Below, piece by piece: positions 16,518-25,713 of a stretch of 64,000 nt of DNA. The notes under the pieces are model-generated. The model saw only the letters and a list, made by a program, of their open reading frames with translations. It had not been told where the DNA came from and searched no databases. Every line of letters starts with the position of its first letter. Within the stretch, counting starts at the first letter, position 1. Source of the DNA: Gemmatimonadota bacterium (GTDB lineage Bacteria > Gemmatimonadota > Gemmatimonadetes > Gemmatimonadales > GWC2-71-9); contig QHUK01000023.1 of NCBI GenBank assembly GCA_003222085.1, positions 1-64,000 of the forward strand, written 5' to 3'. Both the position numbers and the translations under genes were made by a program.

Positions 16518-17426
16518 TTAGACCCGCTGCACCTGGAGTCGGCGCCGCAGCTCGAGGCGCGGCAGGCCGCTCCGCTCTTCGTGCTCGTCGTGCTCCTCGT
16601 GCTCCTCGTGCTCCTCGTGCCGGCGGAACATGCGGTCCTCTCGTGACGGAACCTTCCACGCGACGGTCAGGCGCTTCTGCTTGCGGAGGATCTCGATCGA
16701 TACCGTTTCGCCCTTCTCGTACGATCGCAAGATCCGCATCGCGTGCGACGGATTCGCCGGCTTCCGCCCGCCGATGGATGTGATCACGTCGCCGCCCTTC
16801 AAGGGCAGGCTCGAGTCCGCGGGTGCCTTCACCACGAGGACGCCCTCCTTCGTGCCGAAGTACTCGCCCAGGTCGGGGTTGAGACTCACGAGCTCAAGGT
16901 CGCCCCACGGCATGCCGAACGAGAACTCGAAGTGACGCATGTCGGGCATGTCGGGCATGCTGGGCATCCCGGGCATCACTCTGACGTTCGGCATCCAACC
17001 CAAGTCTTCGGCGACGAGCGTGGCCTTCTTGGTGTCGCTCCCGCGGCGGTACTCGATCTGCACCGTGTCGCCCGGCTCGAGCTTGCGGGCCAGTTGCACG
17101 AGGTTGGTGCCGGGCCCCGATTCGTCCTCGTCCTCCGCCTTGAGCCCGGCGAGCGCCGTGCCGTTGAACTTGGTGATGATGTCACCGACCTTGAGCCCGG
17201 CCTTCGCCGCCGGCCCCCCCGGCGTGACGCCCTCGATCTTCGCGCCGAGCTTGTCCGCCTGGGAGTCGGGCTGGGTCTTCACGACGACTCCGATCCGGCC
17301 GCGGTTGTCGTCATGCAAGACGAAGACGCCCGGCGGGCGCGGCGGGCGCCGAGGACGCTGTGCGGCGAGACTCGCCGGCCAGGCGGCGAGCATGGCCGCC
17401 GCGATCACGATCCAGGTGCGCTGCAT
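16518..17426 (-). CDS. Exported two-PDZ-domain protein with HEE repeat
   Basis: 302 residues. A signal peptide ends at SLAAQ. Two PDZ domains are visible: residues about 45-135 (GVTPGGPAAKAGLKVGDIIT) and about 185-262 (VVKAPADSSLPLKGGDVITS). No protease domain is attached. Between them is a Met/Pro stretch (MPGMPSMPDMPDM). Near the C-terminus the repeat HEEHEEHEEHDEHEE is encoded by a 9-base microsatellite and could bind metal. The gene is the last of a minus-strand operon with an ECF sigma factor and its anti-sigma factor, suggesting a periplasmic partner in envelope stress sensing, comparable in logic to RseP/DegS PDZ proteins. Confidence 0.85.
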   Translation of the reverse strand: MQRTWIVIAAAMLAAWPASLAAQRPRRPPRPPGVFVLHDDNRGRIGVVVKTQPDSQADKLGAKIEGVTPGGPAAKAGLKVGDIITKFNGTALAGLKAEDEDESGPGTNLVQLARKLEPGDTVQIEYRRGSDTKKATLVAEDLGWMPNVRVMPGMPSMPDMPDMRHFEFSFGMPWGDLELVSLNPDLGEYFGTKEGVLVVKAPADSSLPLKGGDVITSIGGRKPANPSHAMRILRSYEKGETVSIEILRKQKRLTVAWKVPSREDRMFRRHEEHEEHEEHDEHEERSGLPRLELRRRLQVQRV

Positions 17427-17448
17427 GATCAGATGCTCCTTCGGGGCT

Positions 17449-18033
17449 TCACAGCCCCATGTAAGCCGCGCGCGTGACGTGCACGCTCACGAGCTGCTCC
17501 ATGAGCTCCACGCGCTGCTGCCATAGTGTGACGAGGTCGGCAGGACGCGCCGGGGCCTCAGGAGGGCCCAGCTGTGCCAGCTCGCCGTCGATAACGGCAA
17601 TGCGGTCTTCCAGCGCGGCCGCGAGCGCGGCCGTCCGCCCGCTCATGACGCGGGCGTCGGGATCGTACCGCTCGAGCTGCTGCTCCAGGGTCGCCGACTC
17701 CTGTTTCACTCGCGCCAGCTCGGCGGCGTCGACCGGCTTGGTCCAGAACGGCCGGAACACGAGGACCCCCGCCAGCGCCGCGGCCGCGGCGAGGCCCGAG
17801 ACGCCCCACCGCTCGCGGCGCCGGCGCCGCTCGGCCAACACGGCGTCCCGCACCGCGGGCCAGCGGTCCCGCGCCGGTCGGCGCGCCGGCAGCGCCTTCA
17901 GCTGCGCGACGCGCTGGTACAGTGCCTCGAGCTCGGCCCGGCACGCCGCGCATCCCACCGCGTGCTGCCGCGCCCACGCGGACCCTTCCCGGGCCGCGAG
18001 CGCCAACAGGTCGTCCATCGTGCAGTGCATCAT
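17449..18033 (-). CDS. zf-HC2 anti-sigma factor
   Basis: 194 residues. The N-terminal zinc-binding HxxxCxxC motif (QHAVGCAACRAEL) is the anti-sigma ZAS signature. A basic juxtamembrane region (RRRRRERW) precedes one membrane helix (about 79-95), followed by a periplasmic part with a coiled-coil-like segment (about 105-155). The ATG overlaps the sigma-factor stop (ATGA). It should hold the preceding sigma factor inactive at the membrane. Confidence 0.88.
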   Translation of the reverse strand: MMHCTMDDLLALAAREGSAWARQHAVGCAACRAELEALYQRVAQLKALPARRPARDRWPAVRDAVLAERRRRRERWGVSGLAAAAALAGVLVFRPFWTKPVDAAELARVKQESATLEQQLERYDPDARVMSGRTAALAAALEDRIAVIDGELAQLGPPEAPARPADLVTLWQQRVELMEQLVSVHVTRAAYMGL

Positions 18034-18569
18034 CGTGCGACTCCTTCATCATCCAGCATGCCGCGCAGGCGTGCGTGCGCCCGCGCCAGCTGCGACTTGG
18101 AAAAACTCACCGTCTTGCCCATCTGCTCCGCGATCTCCTCGTGCGTATACCCCTCGACGTCGTGCAGCCACACGACCGCGCGCGAGGTCTCGCTCAACCG
18201 CTCGAACGCTCGCTCCAGGTCGATGCGGGCCGGGATCCCCGCGCCTCCCGGTCCGGCCGCCGCTTCCTCATGCAACTCCTCCGTTGCGCGCACCTGGTTG
18301 CGCCGGATCCGCATCAGGGCCTTGGAAGACGCGATCTGCCGGATCCAGCCCCACAGGTGCCCTTCCCCACGGAACTGCTTGATGCTCCGAACCACCTCGA
18401 GAAACGTCTCCTGCAGCACGTCCTCGGCGTCCTCGGGCCGCCGCAGCACGCGGAGCGCGAGATTGTACACCGGCGTCTCGAACGCCCGGTAGAGCGCCTC
18501 GAGCGCTTCCAGGTCGCCTGACTTCGCCCGGGCAACGAGAAGGTCGGGAACGGCGAGTGAGATGGTCAT
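18030..18569 (-). CDS. ECF-type RNA polymerase sigma factor
   Basis: 179 residues. Region 2 is at residues 15-85 (ALYRAFETPVYNLALRVL, PEDAEDVLQETFLEV, WGWIRQIASSKALMRIRR). Region 4 is at 115-170 (LSETSRAVVWLHDVEGYTHEEIAEQMG). The length is normal for an ECF factor. Co-transcribed with and overlapping its anti-sigma gene, then the PDZ protein. TTGACG occurs about 40 bases upstream but no clear -10 was found. Confidence 0.92.
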   Translation of the reverse strand: MTISLAVPDLLVARAKSGDLEALEALYRAFETPVYNLALRVLRRPEDAEDVLQETFLEVVRSIKQFRGEGHLWGWIRQIASSKALMRIRRNQVRATEELHEEAAAGPGGAGIPARIDLERAFERLSETSRAVVWLHDVEGYTHEEIAEQMGKTVSFSKSQLARAHARLRGMLDDEGVAR

Positions 18570-18615
18570 CTCCTGAACAACATAGATGCGTCAAGTACGA
18601 GAGACGTCGCGCAGA

Positions 18616-18700
18616 GGCGTCACGCAAACACGTCGGGCCACGTCGTTGTGCTACGTCGTCGTGCTACGTCGTCGCGTGACGCCGTTGCGTGACGCCGTCT
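18616..18700. repeat. 13-nt tandem words (ACGTCGTCGTGCT family) in a divergent intergenic region
   Basis: Four and a half 13-mers run from 18640 to 18700 and drift from ACGTCGTTGTGCT to ACGCCGTTGCGTG. The left arm GGCGTCACGCAA (18616-18627) pairs with TTGCGTGACGCC (18685-18696). The array lies between the divergent ECF sigma and iron-exporter genes. Confidence 0.75.
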
Positions 18701-18706
18701 AACCAA

Positions 18707-18734
18707 TTGCTATCCTGTAAGTTGCGGCTATTTT
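18707..18734 (+). promoter_or_regulatory. Promoter of the MbfA-like gene, probably leaderless
   Basis: TTGCTA (18707-18712), a 16-base spacer and TATTTT (18729-18734). The ATG at 18742 is seven bases past the -10 and has no Shine-Dalgarno, so transcription probably starts at or next to the start codon. Confidence 0.6.
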
Positions 18735-18741
18735 GATAGCC

Positions 18742-19854
18742 ATGCCCCTCGACCGCGAAACCCTCCACACCTGGCTCGACCACTGGCAGGACGAATACGA
18801 CGCTGCCTACCTCTACCTGGTGCTGGCCGGCCAGGAGCCGGACCCGAAGCGCAAGGATGTCTACATCAAGCTGGCCGGGGTGGAAGAGCGCCACGTCCAG
18901 ATGTGGGAACAGCTCCTCGCCGAGCACGGCAACCGCGTCGGCCGGCCGCGCCCTTCCGTGAACGCGCGTCTCCGAGCGTGGATCGGCCGGCGCTTCGGGC
19001 CCAACTACCTGCTGCCGCTGCTGCTGCGCGAAGAGGGGCAGGAGGTGAAGGGGTACATGGACCTCCACAAGCAGGCCAGCTTCGACGACGCGCGGGAGGT
19101 CTCGCTCAAGCTCGCCAAGGAGTCGGCCGCGCATGCGGAGACGCTGGCAGCTCTCGCCGGCCGGGCCGCGGAGCCCTGGCACAAGACGGAGTCGGGGGGC
19201 TTCCTGCGCAACGTGGTCTACGGGTTCAACGATGGACTCACGGCGAATTTCGGGCTGGTGGCGGGGGTGATCGGCGCCGCCGTCGCGCCGCACATGGTGC
19301 TGCTCTCGGGAATCGCCGGGATGATCGCGGATGCGCTCTCGATGGGGTCATCGGGCTACCTGGCCGCGAAGAGCGAGCAGGAGGTGTACGACCACGAGAT
19401 CGCCATGGAGAAGGAAGAGATCCGGATCATGCCCGAGGTGGAGGAGGAAGAGATCGCGCTCGTGTACCAGACGAAGGGCATCGAGGCGGGCATCGCGCGC
19501 AAGATGGCGGCCGAAGTGATGCGCGACTCGCAGCGGGCGCTCGACGAGCAGGTGCGCGAAGAGCTGAAGATCGGCGAGGCGCACGCGACGCCGTTCAAGG
19601 AGGGGTGGTTGACCGGCGTGTCGACGGCGGTCGGCGCGTTCATCCCCGTGGCGCCATTCCTCCTGTTCAGCGGACGCACGGCCGCGTGGATTGCGTTCAC
19701 GATCGCGATGCTCTCGCACTTCGCGGTCGGCGCGGCGCGCAGCGTGTTCACGGGGCGCGGCGTGATCCGCAGCGGCATCGACATGTTCGTGGTGGGGCTG
19801 GGCGTCGCGGGCGTGGGATATCTCGTCGGCGACTTGGTGGCGAAGATCCTATGA
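18742..19854 (+). CDS. mbfA: MbfA-like iron/manganese exporter (rubrerythrin-VIT1 fusion)
   Basis: 370 residues. The N-terminal 160 residues are a ferritin/rubrerythrin-like helical domain with EYDAAYLYL, the EERHxxxW motif (VEERHVQMWEQL) and a second Glu/His helix (ESAAHAETL). The rest is a VIT1/CCC1 transporter with GFNDGLTANFGLVAG and ADALSMGSSGYLA in the first helices and three more C-terminal helices. The fusion matches membrane-bound ferritin A, which exports iron (and Mn in some species) using the ferritin-like domain as a collector. An Fe-stress role is expected. A factor-independent terminator follows at 19856-19918. Confidence 0.88.
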   Translation: MPLDRETLHTWLDHWQDEYDAAYLYLVLAGQEPDPKRKDVYIKLAGVEERHVQMWEQLLAEHGNRVGRPRPSVNARLRAWIGRRFGPNYLLPLLLREEGQEVKGYMDLHKQASFDDAREVSLKLAKESAAHAETLAALAGRAAEPWHKTESGGFLRNVVYGFNDGLTANFGLVAGVIGAAVAPHMVLLSGIAGMIADALSMGSSGYLAAKSEQEVYDHEIAMEKEEIRIMPEVEEEEIALVYQTKGIEAGIARKMAAEVMRDSQRALDEQVREELKIGEAHATPFKEGWLTGVSTAVGAFIPVAPFLLFSGRTAAWIAFTIAMLSHFAVGAARSVFTGRGVIRSGIDMFVVGLGVAGVGYLVGDLVAKIL

Positions 19855-19855
19855 C

Positions 19856-19918
19856 GGCGTGGTGAGTGGTGCGGGGTTGCATCCGGTGCCAACCACTCAC
19901 CACTCACCACGCCTTTTT
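19856..19918 (+). terminator. Intrinsic terminator built from GGTGAGT words
   Basis: Arms 19856-19870 and 19899-19913 are perfect 15-base complements, followed by TTTTT. It lies two bases after the mbfA-like stop and just before the leuS stop on the opposite strand. The words GTGGTGAGT and ACTCACCAC recur at 47121-47204. Confidence 0.8.
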
Positions 19919-19920
19919 CA

Positions 19921-22332
19921 TCACACGACCAGATTCAGGAGCCGATCCTGCACATACACCGTCTTTCTCACCGGCTTGCCGTCCACGAACTTCCTCACCG
20001 ATTCGTCCTTCAGGGCCAGCGCGACCACTTGGGCTTCCGTGGCGCCCCGCGAGACCGTCACCCGCCCGCGGACCTTCCCATTCACCTGCACCACGACCTC
20101 AACGTCGCCGGCGGCCGCGAGCGTCGCATCGTAGCTGGGCCAGCTCGCGCGAAAGATCGAGCGGTCGTGCCCCAGGGCGGCCCAGAGCTCCTCGGTGAGA
20201 TGCGGAGCGTAGGGAGCCAGCATGATGAGCAGGGGCTCCACTGCCTGCCTGCTCCCGGCTCCCTGCTCCCGCAGGAGGTTCACGTACTCCATCATCGCCG
20301 CGATCGCCGTGTTGTAGTCGAGGCTCTCGGTGTCCGCCGTGACTTTCGCGATCGTCTGGTGCAGCTTGCGCGCGACCGCCGGGGGCAGTGCTGACCCCGG
20401 GGTCAGTTGAGCAGCCGCTTCGTGCGCGGTCGCCCACACCTTGTCGAGGAAGCGCCGGATCCCCACGATCCCGGTCTCCCGGAAGTCGCCGCCTTCCTGG
20501 AACGGCCCGAGGAACATGAGGTACATCCGGAAGGTATCGGCACCCCACTGCTGGATGTAGGAGTCGGGGATCACCACGTTGCCGCGCGACTTGGACATCT
20601 TCGCGCCGTCCTTGATGATGAGCCCGTGCGCGCGGAGCTTGGGGAACGGCTCCTGGAAGTGCACGTGGCCGAGCTCCTGGAGCACCATGGTGATGAACCG
20701 CGAGTAGAGCAGATGCAGCACCGCGTGCTCGTTCCCGCCGATATAGCTCGTGACGGGGAGCCACGTCGTGGTGCGCTTCGGGTCCCACGGGCGGTCGTCG
20801 AACTCGGTGGACGGGTAGCGGAGATAGTACCAGGCCGAATCGAGGAACGTGTCGGAGACGTCGGTCTCGCGCCGCCCCTGCGCGCCGCACTGCGGGCATG
20901 TGACGTAGTACCACTCCTTGTGTCGCGCGAGCGGGCTCACCCCGCTCGCATCGGGGCGGAAGTCCTCGATCAACGGCAGCAGCACCGGGAGGTCCTGCTC
21001 CGGCACGCCCACCGGACCGCAACGGTCGCAGTAGATGATCGGGATCGGCGGGCCCCAGTAGCGCTGCCGCGAGATGCACCAGTCGTGCAGCCGGTACTGC
21101 ACCTGGGGCGTGGCGAGACCCCGTCCCTGGAGCCAGGCGACGATGCGGCGCTGAGCGTCGCGACACGACAGCCCGTCGAACTCGCCCGAATTGACGAGCA
21201 CGCCGTCCTCGGTGACGCTCGGGAGCGGCTCGGCGGTGCGCACCACCTCCCGGATGGGAAGCTTGAACTGGGTCGCGAACTCGAAGTCGCGCGTGTCGTG
21301 GGCCGGCACGGCCATGATCGCCCCGGTGCCGTATTCCATGAGCACGTAGTCCGCGATCCAGATGGGGATCGCCTCGCCCGTCGCCGGATTGCGGGCGTAG
21401 GACCCGAGAAACACCCCCGTCTTGGTCCTGTCCCCGACCCGGCGGGACACCAGGTCCTTCCCCTGCACCTCGCGCCGGTAGGCGTTCACCTGGCGCCGCT
21501 GCTCGTCGGCGGTGAGCTGCTCCACGAGCGGGTGCTCGGGCGCGAGCACCAGGTACGTCGCGCCGAACACCGTGTCGGGGCGCGTCGTGAACACGGGGAT
21601 CCGGGCGCCGGCCGGGCTTTCGAAGATCAGCTCCGCTCCTTCGCTCCGGCCGATCCAGTTGCGCTGCAGCGAGACGGTCGAGGAGGACCAGTCGAGGGTG
21701 TCGAGGTTCTGGAGCAGCCGCTCGGCGTAGCGGGTGATGTTGAAGAACCATTGCTCGAGCAACCGCTGCTCGACCTTGGTATCGGGATGGCGCTCGCAGT
21801 AGCCGTTGATCACCTGCTCGTTCGCCACCACGCTCATGTCCTTCGGACACCAATTGACCGCCGCCTTCTTCCGGAACGCGATCCCGGCCTTGAAGAGCTG
21901 CAAGAAAATCCACTGCGTCCACTTGTAGTAGCGGGGGTCGGTGGTCGAGAGATCGTGACGCCAGTCGAACATGCCGCCGAAGCGCCTCAGCTGGCGGCGG
22001 AACGTCGCGATGTTCTGGGGGATGAGCTTCGCCGGGTGGGTGCCGACCGAGAGCGCGTAATTCTCTGAATGAATGCCGAACGCGTCGAACCCGATCGGCT
22101 CGAACACGTCGTAGCCGTGGAGCCGCTTGAACCGGCCGTAGATGTCCGCGCCGGTGAACGCGAACATGTTCCCCACGTGCAGCCCCTCGGCGGAGGGATA
22201 GGGGAACATCATGAGGTTGTAGAACGGCCGCCGTGGCTGGTCCAAGTCGGGCTCGTTGGCGTGCTGCTCGTCCCAGCGTGCCTGCCAGCCGGCCTCGACG
22301 ACCTGCGGATCGTAGGGCGGGACGCGCGACAT
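19921..22332 (-). CDS. leuS: Leucyl-tRNA synthetase
   Basis: 803 residues, normal for a bacterial LeuRS. The class I HIGH motif is YPSAEGLHVGN at about 45 and the KMSKS motif is DGAKMSKSRGN near 585. The CP1 editing domain contains the threonine-rich FTTRPDTVFGATYLVL and the conserved Asp region GTGAIMAVPAHD. A zinc-type pair CDRCG and CPQCG is present. The anticodon-binding domain contains a 7-residue insertion EQGAGSR, encoded by exactly three 7-nt repeat words (20250-20270), between MMEYVNLLR and QAVEPLLIMLAP. The monocistronic gene is convergent with mbfA and divergent from the chemoreceptor gene. Confidence 0.97.
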   Translation of the reverse strand: MSRVPPYDPQVVEAGWQARWDEQHANEPDLDQPRRPFYNLMMFPYPSAEGLHVGNMFAFTGADIYGRFKRLHGYDVFEPIGFDAFGIHSENYALSVGTHPAKLIPQNIATFRRQLRRFGGMFDWRHDLSTTDPRYYKWTQWIFLQLFKAGIAFRKKAAVNWCPKDMSVVANEQVINGYCERHPDTKVEQRLLEQWFFNITRYAERLLQNLDTLDWSSSTVSLQRNWIGRSEGAELIFESPAGARIPVFTTRPDTVFGATYLVLAPEHPLVEQLTADEQRRQVNAYRREVQGKDLVSRRVGDRTKTGVFLGSYARNPATGEAIPIWIADYVLMEYGTGAIMAVPAHDTRDFEFATQFKLPIREVVRTAEPLPSVTEDGVLVNSGEFDGLSCRDAQRRIVAWLQGRGLATPQVQYRLHDWCISRQRYWGPPIPIIYCDRCGPVGVPEQDLPVLLPLIEDFRPDASGVSPLARHKEWYYVTCPQCGAQGRRETDVSDTFLDSAWYYLRYPSTEFDDRPWDPKRTTTWLPVTSYIGGNEHAVLHLLYSRFITMVLQELGHVHFQEPFPKLRAHGLIIKDGAKMSKSRGNVVIPDSYIQQWGADTFRMYLMFLGPFQEGGDFRETGIVGIRRFLDKVWATAHEAAAQLTPGSALPPAVARKLHQTIAKVTADTESLDYNTAIAAMMEYVNLLREQGAGSRQAVEPLLIMLAPYAPHLTEELWAALGHDRSIFRASWPSYDATLAAAGDVEVVVQVNGKVRGRVTVSRGATEAQVVALALKDESVRKFVDGKPVRKTVYVQDRLLNLVV
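20250..20270 (-). repeat. Three GGGAGCA-type words inside leuS
   Basis: On the coding strand GGGAGCA, GGGAGCC and GGGAGCA sit head to tail: 21 bases, exactly seven codons, adding EQGAGSR-like residues to a loop of the anticodon-binding domain. Confidence 0.85.
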
Positions 22333-22354
22333 AAGTGTCTGAAATTACACAGAC

Positions 22355-22383
22355 TTGCTCCCCCAAGAAACCCGGCGTAGCTT
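22355..22383 (+). promoter_or_regulatory. Promoter of the chemoreceptor gene
   Basis: TTGCTC (22355-22360), a 17-base spacer and TAGCTT (22378-22383), followed by GCGCC. The ATG at 22397 lies 13 bases past the -10 with no Shine-Dalgarno, so the leader is at most a few bases long. Confidence 0.65.
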
Positions 22384-22396
22384 GCGCCACGATTCC

Positions 22397-24529
22397 ATGG
22401 CCTCGACCCTGAAGGACCTGCTGCAACGCTTCACGTTCTGGGCGGCTGGGATCGCGCTCGTCGCCGTCCTCGTCGTGGCGTCTGTCGCCGGTCGGGGAGC
22501 CACGCGGACGCTCGAGCGTCTCGCCGATCAGCGTGGAGCCGAAGTGGCGGCTCGGGCTACCGCGCTGGTCGCGAACTACGTGCGCGAGCGACATGGGGAA
22601 GCCGACCAGCTCGCCGCCAATCCGTCCCTCCTGCGCGCGGCGGTCGAAGCCGCGACTTCAGTCTCCGCGCGCCGCCTCGACCAGGTGCCTCCGCCGGTCC
22701 TCGAACGGATGTTCGCGCCCACACACCAGCTCGGCACGGACCGCGACCTGGCCCGGTATCTGCGGAGCTACCCCGAGCGATCGGAGTTCACTGACCTCAT
22801 CGTCAGCGAACGCCACGGGCTGGTCGTGACCGCTTCCGGCGTGCTCGACCGGTTGCAACGGCGGGACGACCCGTTGTGGCAGCAGGCGATGAGGGACGGT
22901 GCCGCGGAGAGTGAGCCCGCGATCGACTCGTCCACCCGGTCGGTCACAGTGCGGTACGCGGTGGCGCTCCGCCCGGCCGAGGGCGCCCGCCCGGTCGGCG
23001 TGCTCGAGGGCGTGTACCCGCTCGATCGCGTCGGGTGGCTGCTCACCGGGATCGATCTGGGCGACAGCGCTTACCTGCAGCTCGTCGACAAGCGCGGCAA
23101 CCTGTTGTACGGCCCCGCAGAAACCGAGTTACGCGACGTCCCGCACGACCCGGCACTGTTCGATGCGGAGCGGTCCACGCGAGCCATCGTTCACACGGCC
23201 CGCGGCCCGGAGCTCGTCGTGTCCGTGCCGGCGGCCCGGGGGCGCTTTCCGGCGAACGAAGCGTACTTCTGGGTCCTGTTCCGTGAGCCCAGCGCCGTCG
23301 CCTACGCGACCGCCCGGGTGGTGCAGCGATACGTCTGGCTGGGTGCCGTCGTCCTGTTCGCGTTCGCCGTGCTGATGATGCTGTGGCTGGGGCGGTGGCT
23401 CAACCGCCGCGTCGCGGTGCCGGTGCGCTCGGCGGGGGATGTGGCCGCCCGCGTGGCGAGCGGAGACCTGACCGTCGCGGGCGGAGCCGTCGACACAGTG
23501 TCCGACGAGATCGTCGAGCTCCTGTCGTCGGTGCAGGCGATGGTCGTGGCGCTGCGCCGCCTGGTCGGTGCCATCCGCACGGCGGCCGACGAGGCGGCCG
23601 CCATGGCCACCGAGATCTCGGCCTCCACGGAGCAGATGAGCGCGTCGACCGAGCAGATGTCGGCCACCTGCCAGGACCTCACCAAGCGGGCGGCAGAGCA
23701 GGCCCAGCTGGTGCGGGCCGCGGCCGACGACACGGCGAAGATCCTCCAGATCGCGACGATCCTCGTCGCCGGGGCCGACGACTCGGTACGACGCAACGCG
23801 GCCGTCGCCGACGTCGCCCGGCGCAACAAGGAAGTGCTGGACCAGAGCACGGAGCAGCTCGCCAAGCTCGCCGAAGAGGTGGACCGCGGAGCCGCGGAGG
23901 CCGAGGGATTGGCGAAGGCGTCCTCGGAGATTCAGAAGTTCGTGACGCAGGCCAAAGCGGTGGCCACGCAGACGAACATGCTCGCCCTGAACGCGGCGAT
24001 CGAGGCGGCGCGGGCGGGGCCGCAGGGGCGCGGCTTCGCGGTGGTGGCGGACGAGGTGCGCAAGCTCGCCTCGGTGGCGGCCGCCGCGGCGGGCGACACC
24101 GCCGACACGGTGCGCGGCGTACTCGCCCGGGTGCAGGCGATGCGCGACCGGCTGACGCAGCTCGCCCAGGGCGCGGGCGTCGCGCGAGGCGCGGCACAGA
24201 CCGCGGCCCAGGGCCTCGGGACGGTGGTCGCGGAGGCTCAAGCGAGCGACGTCTGGGGTCGGGAGATCGCGAAGATGGCAGGCGAGATGCGCGTCCTCGT
24301 GGCCGAGATCAGCGCGCGGCTCGGATCGGTCGCTCAGGGCACCGAGACCCTGCTCGCGTCGGCGGAGGAAATCGCCGCCTCGAGCGAGGAGCAGAGCGCG
24401 TCCACCGAGGAGATCGCGTCGTCCGCGAATCAGCTCGCCGAGGCAGCCGACAAGCTGACCGGCGCGGTGAAGTCGTTCCGGCTGTTGGCCGACGAGGAGC
24501 CGCCCCCCCAGCAACAGGCGGCGGACTGA
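22397..24529 (+). CDS. Methyl-accepting chemotaxis protein
   Basis: 710 residues. The first membrane helix is residues 13-34. A periplasmic sensor of about 270 residues is probably a Cache-type fold (family unsure). The second helix, near 315-337, is followed by a HAMP domain. A long coiled-coil signalling domain follows with the hairpin tip [20 protein letters not shown] and [10 protein letters not shown]. Alanine-rich flanks are unusually long, and repeated [15 protein letters not shown] segments occur on both sides. There are no chemotaxis genes nearby, so it is an orphan receptor whose ligand cannot be read from sequence. Confidence 0.92.
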   Translation: MASTLKDLLQRFTFWAAGIALVAVLVVASVAGRGATRTLERLADQRGAEVAARATALVANYVRERHGEADQLAANPSLLRAAVEAATSVSARRLDQVPPPVLERMFAPTHQLGTDRDLARYLRSYPERSEFTDLIVSERHGLVVTASGVLDRLQRRDDPLWQQAMRDGAAESEPAIDSSTRSVTVRYAVALRPAEGARPVGVLEGVYPLDRVGWLLTGIDLGDSAYLQLVDKRGNLLYGPAETELRDVPHDPALFDAERSTRAIVHTARGPELVVSVPAARGRFPANEAYFWVLFREPSAVAYATARVVQRYVWLGAVVLFAFAVLMMLWLGRWLNRRVAVPVRSAGDVAARVASGDLTVAGGAVDTVSDEIVELLSSVQAMVVALRRLVGAIRTAADEAAAMATEISASTEQMSASTEQMSATCQDLTKRAAEQAQLVRAAADDTAKILQIATILVAGADDSVRRNAAVADVARRNKEVLDQSTEQLAKLAEEVDRGAAEAEGLAKASSEIQKFVTQAKAVATQTNMLALNAAIEAARAGPQGRGFAVVADEVRKLASVAAAAAGDTADTVRGVLARVQAMRDRLTQLAQGAGVARGAAQTAAQGLGTVVAEAQASDVWGREIAKMAGEMRVLVAEISARLGSVAQGTETLLASAEEIAASSEEQSASTEEIASSANQLAEAADKLTGAVKSFRLLADEEPPPQQQAAD

Positions 24530-24617
24530 CGCCGTCCTCCACCGGAAACAATCGGCGCCGAGCCCCGTAAGAACAAGACACGCCTCATCCTACGCACCAG
24601 CGCGGAGCCGTCTCGAT

Positions 24618-25712
24618 ATGAAGCGCCGCACGATCATCATCCTCGCCACCGTGATCGCCGTCCTCGGTCTGGGCGCCATGGCCGCCACCGGGAGGCTGGG
24701 CGGCGGCAAGAAGGAAGGGCCCAAGGCCGTGGCGGTGGTCCGCGGGTCCCTGGTCGACAAGGCCCTCGCCGTCGGCACCATCGAGCCTCGAGTCGAAGTC
24801 AGCGTCAAGTCCATCCTCGCGGGCGTCGTGCGACAGCGCTTTGCCGCGGTCGGGGACTTCGTCAAGCGGGGCCAGCCGCTCCTCGAGATCTCACCCAACC
24901 CGACGCCGCTGGAAATGGTGGAGCTCCGCCGCAACGTGGAGCTGCACGAGATCGAGCTCAAGAACCTGGAGCGCGAGCTGGCCCGGCAACAGGAGCTGCG
25001 CAACCGGAACTTGATTTCCCCCTCCGATCTGGAGACCGCTCAGCGGCGGGTGGACGAGTCGCGCAATCAGCTCTCGCTGGCGCAGGAGCGCCTGGCGTTG
25101 CAGGAAGGCGGCAAGGTGCTGACCGGCGGCAAGCAGGTCGAGACCGTGGTCCGGGCGCCCATCGACGGCTACATCCTCGAGGACTCCATCGAGATCGGTG
25201 ACCCCGTGGTGCCCTTGACGCCGTACCAGGCCGGTACGGTGCTCATGCGCATGGCGGCCATGCGGGACTTGATTTTCCGGGGAACGGTGGACGAGATCGA
25301 CGTGGGTCGCCTCAAAGAGGGGATGCCGGTGACCATCAAGATCGGCGCGCTGCCCAACGCGAGCGTGCAGGGCCGGCTCGAGAAGATCTGGCTCAAGGCG
25401 CACAAGCAAGAGCAGGCGACCGTCTTCCCGATCGAGATCGTGCTGACCGAGGTGGCAGGCGCCACGCTGCGCGCGGGCTACTCGGCCAATGCGGAGGTGA
25501 TCATCTCGCGGCGGGATAGCGTGCTCTACATCCCGGAGCGACTCATCACGCACCGCCACGATTCGAGCTTCGTGACGGTGCGAACCGGCCCCGGCAAGAC
25601 CGAAGAGCGGTTCATCAAGACCGGCCTCTCCGACGCGATCAACATCGAAGTGCTGGAGGGCCTGCAGGTCACCGACTCGATCGTCGAGCCGCCGCCCCGC
25701 GAGATCAGCTAA
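24618..25712 (+). CDS. MacA-like periplasmic adaptor (HlyD/RND family)
   Basis: 364 residues. One N-terminal membrane anchor (RRTIIILATVIAVLGLGAMA) is followed by a lipoyl/biotinyl half-domain (IEPRVEVSVKSILAGVV), a coiled-coil hairpin (about 95-165, ELRRNVELHEIELKNLEREL), the second lipoyl half (VRAPIDGYIL), a beta-barrel and a membrane-proximal domain. It would bridge an inner-membrane MacB-type transporter to an outer-membrane channel. Two permease genes follow immediately (one base after the stop) but no ATPase is present in the window. Confidence 0.88.
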   Translation: MKRRTIIILATVIAVLGLGAMAATGRLGGGKKEGPKAVAVVRGSLVDKALAVGTIEPRVEVSVKSILAGVVRQRFAAVGDFVKRGQPLLEISPNPTPLEMVELRRNVELHEIELKNLERELARQQELRNRNLISPSDLETAQRRVDESRNQLSLAQERLALQEGGKVLTGGKQVETVVRAPIDGYILEDSIEIGDPVVPLTPYQAGTVLMRMAAMRDLIFRGTVDEIDVGRLKEGMPVTIKIGALPNASVQGRLEKIWLKAHKQEQATVFPIEIVLTEVAGATLRAGYSANAEVIISRRDSVLYIPERLITHRHDSSFVTVRTGPGKTEERFIKTGLSDAINIEVLEGLQVTDSIVEPPPREIS

Positions 25713-25713
25713 C

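Noticed and set aside
16567-16625. HEE-coding repeat in the PDZ gene as part of the word family
   Set aside because: Its unit is 9 nt, a codon multiple, so it is an ordinary in-frame microsatellite and not of the coprime-length class.
20099-22594. 831-codon minus-strand frame overlapping leuS
   Set aside because: Same-strand out-of-frame shadow of leuS; no domain.
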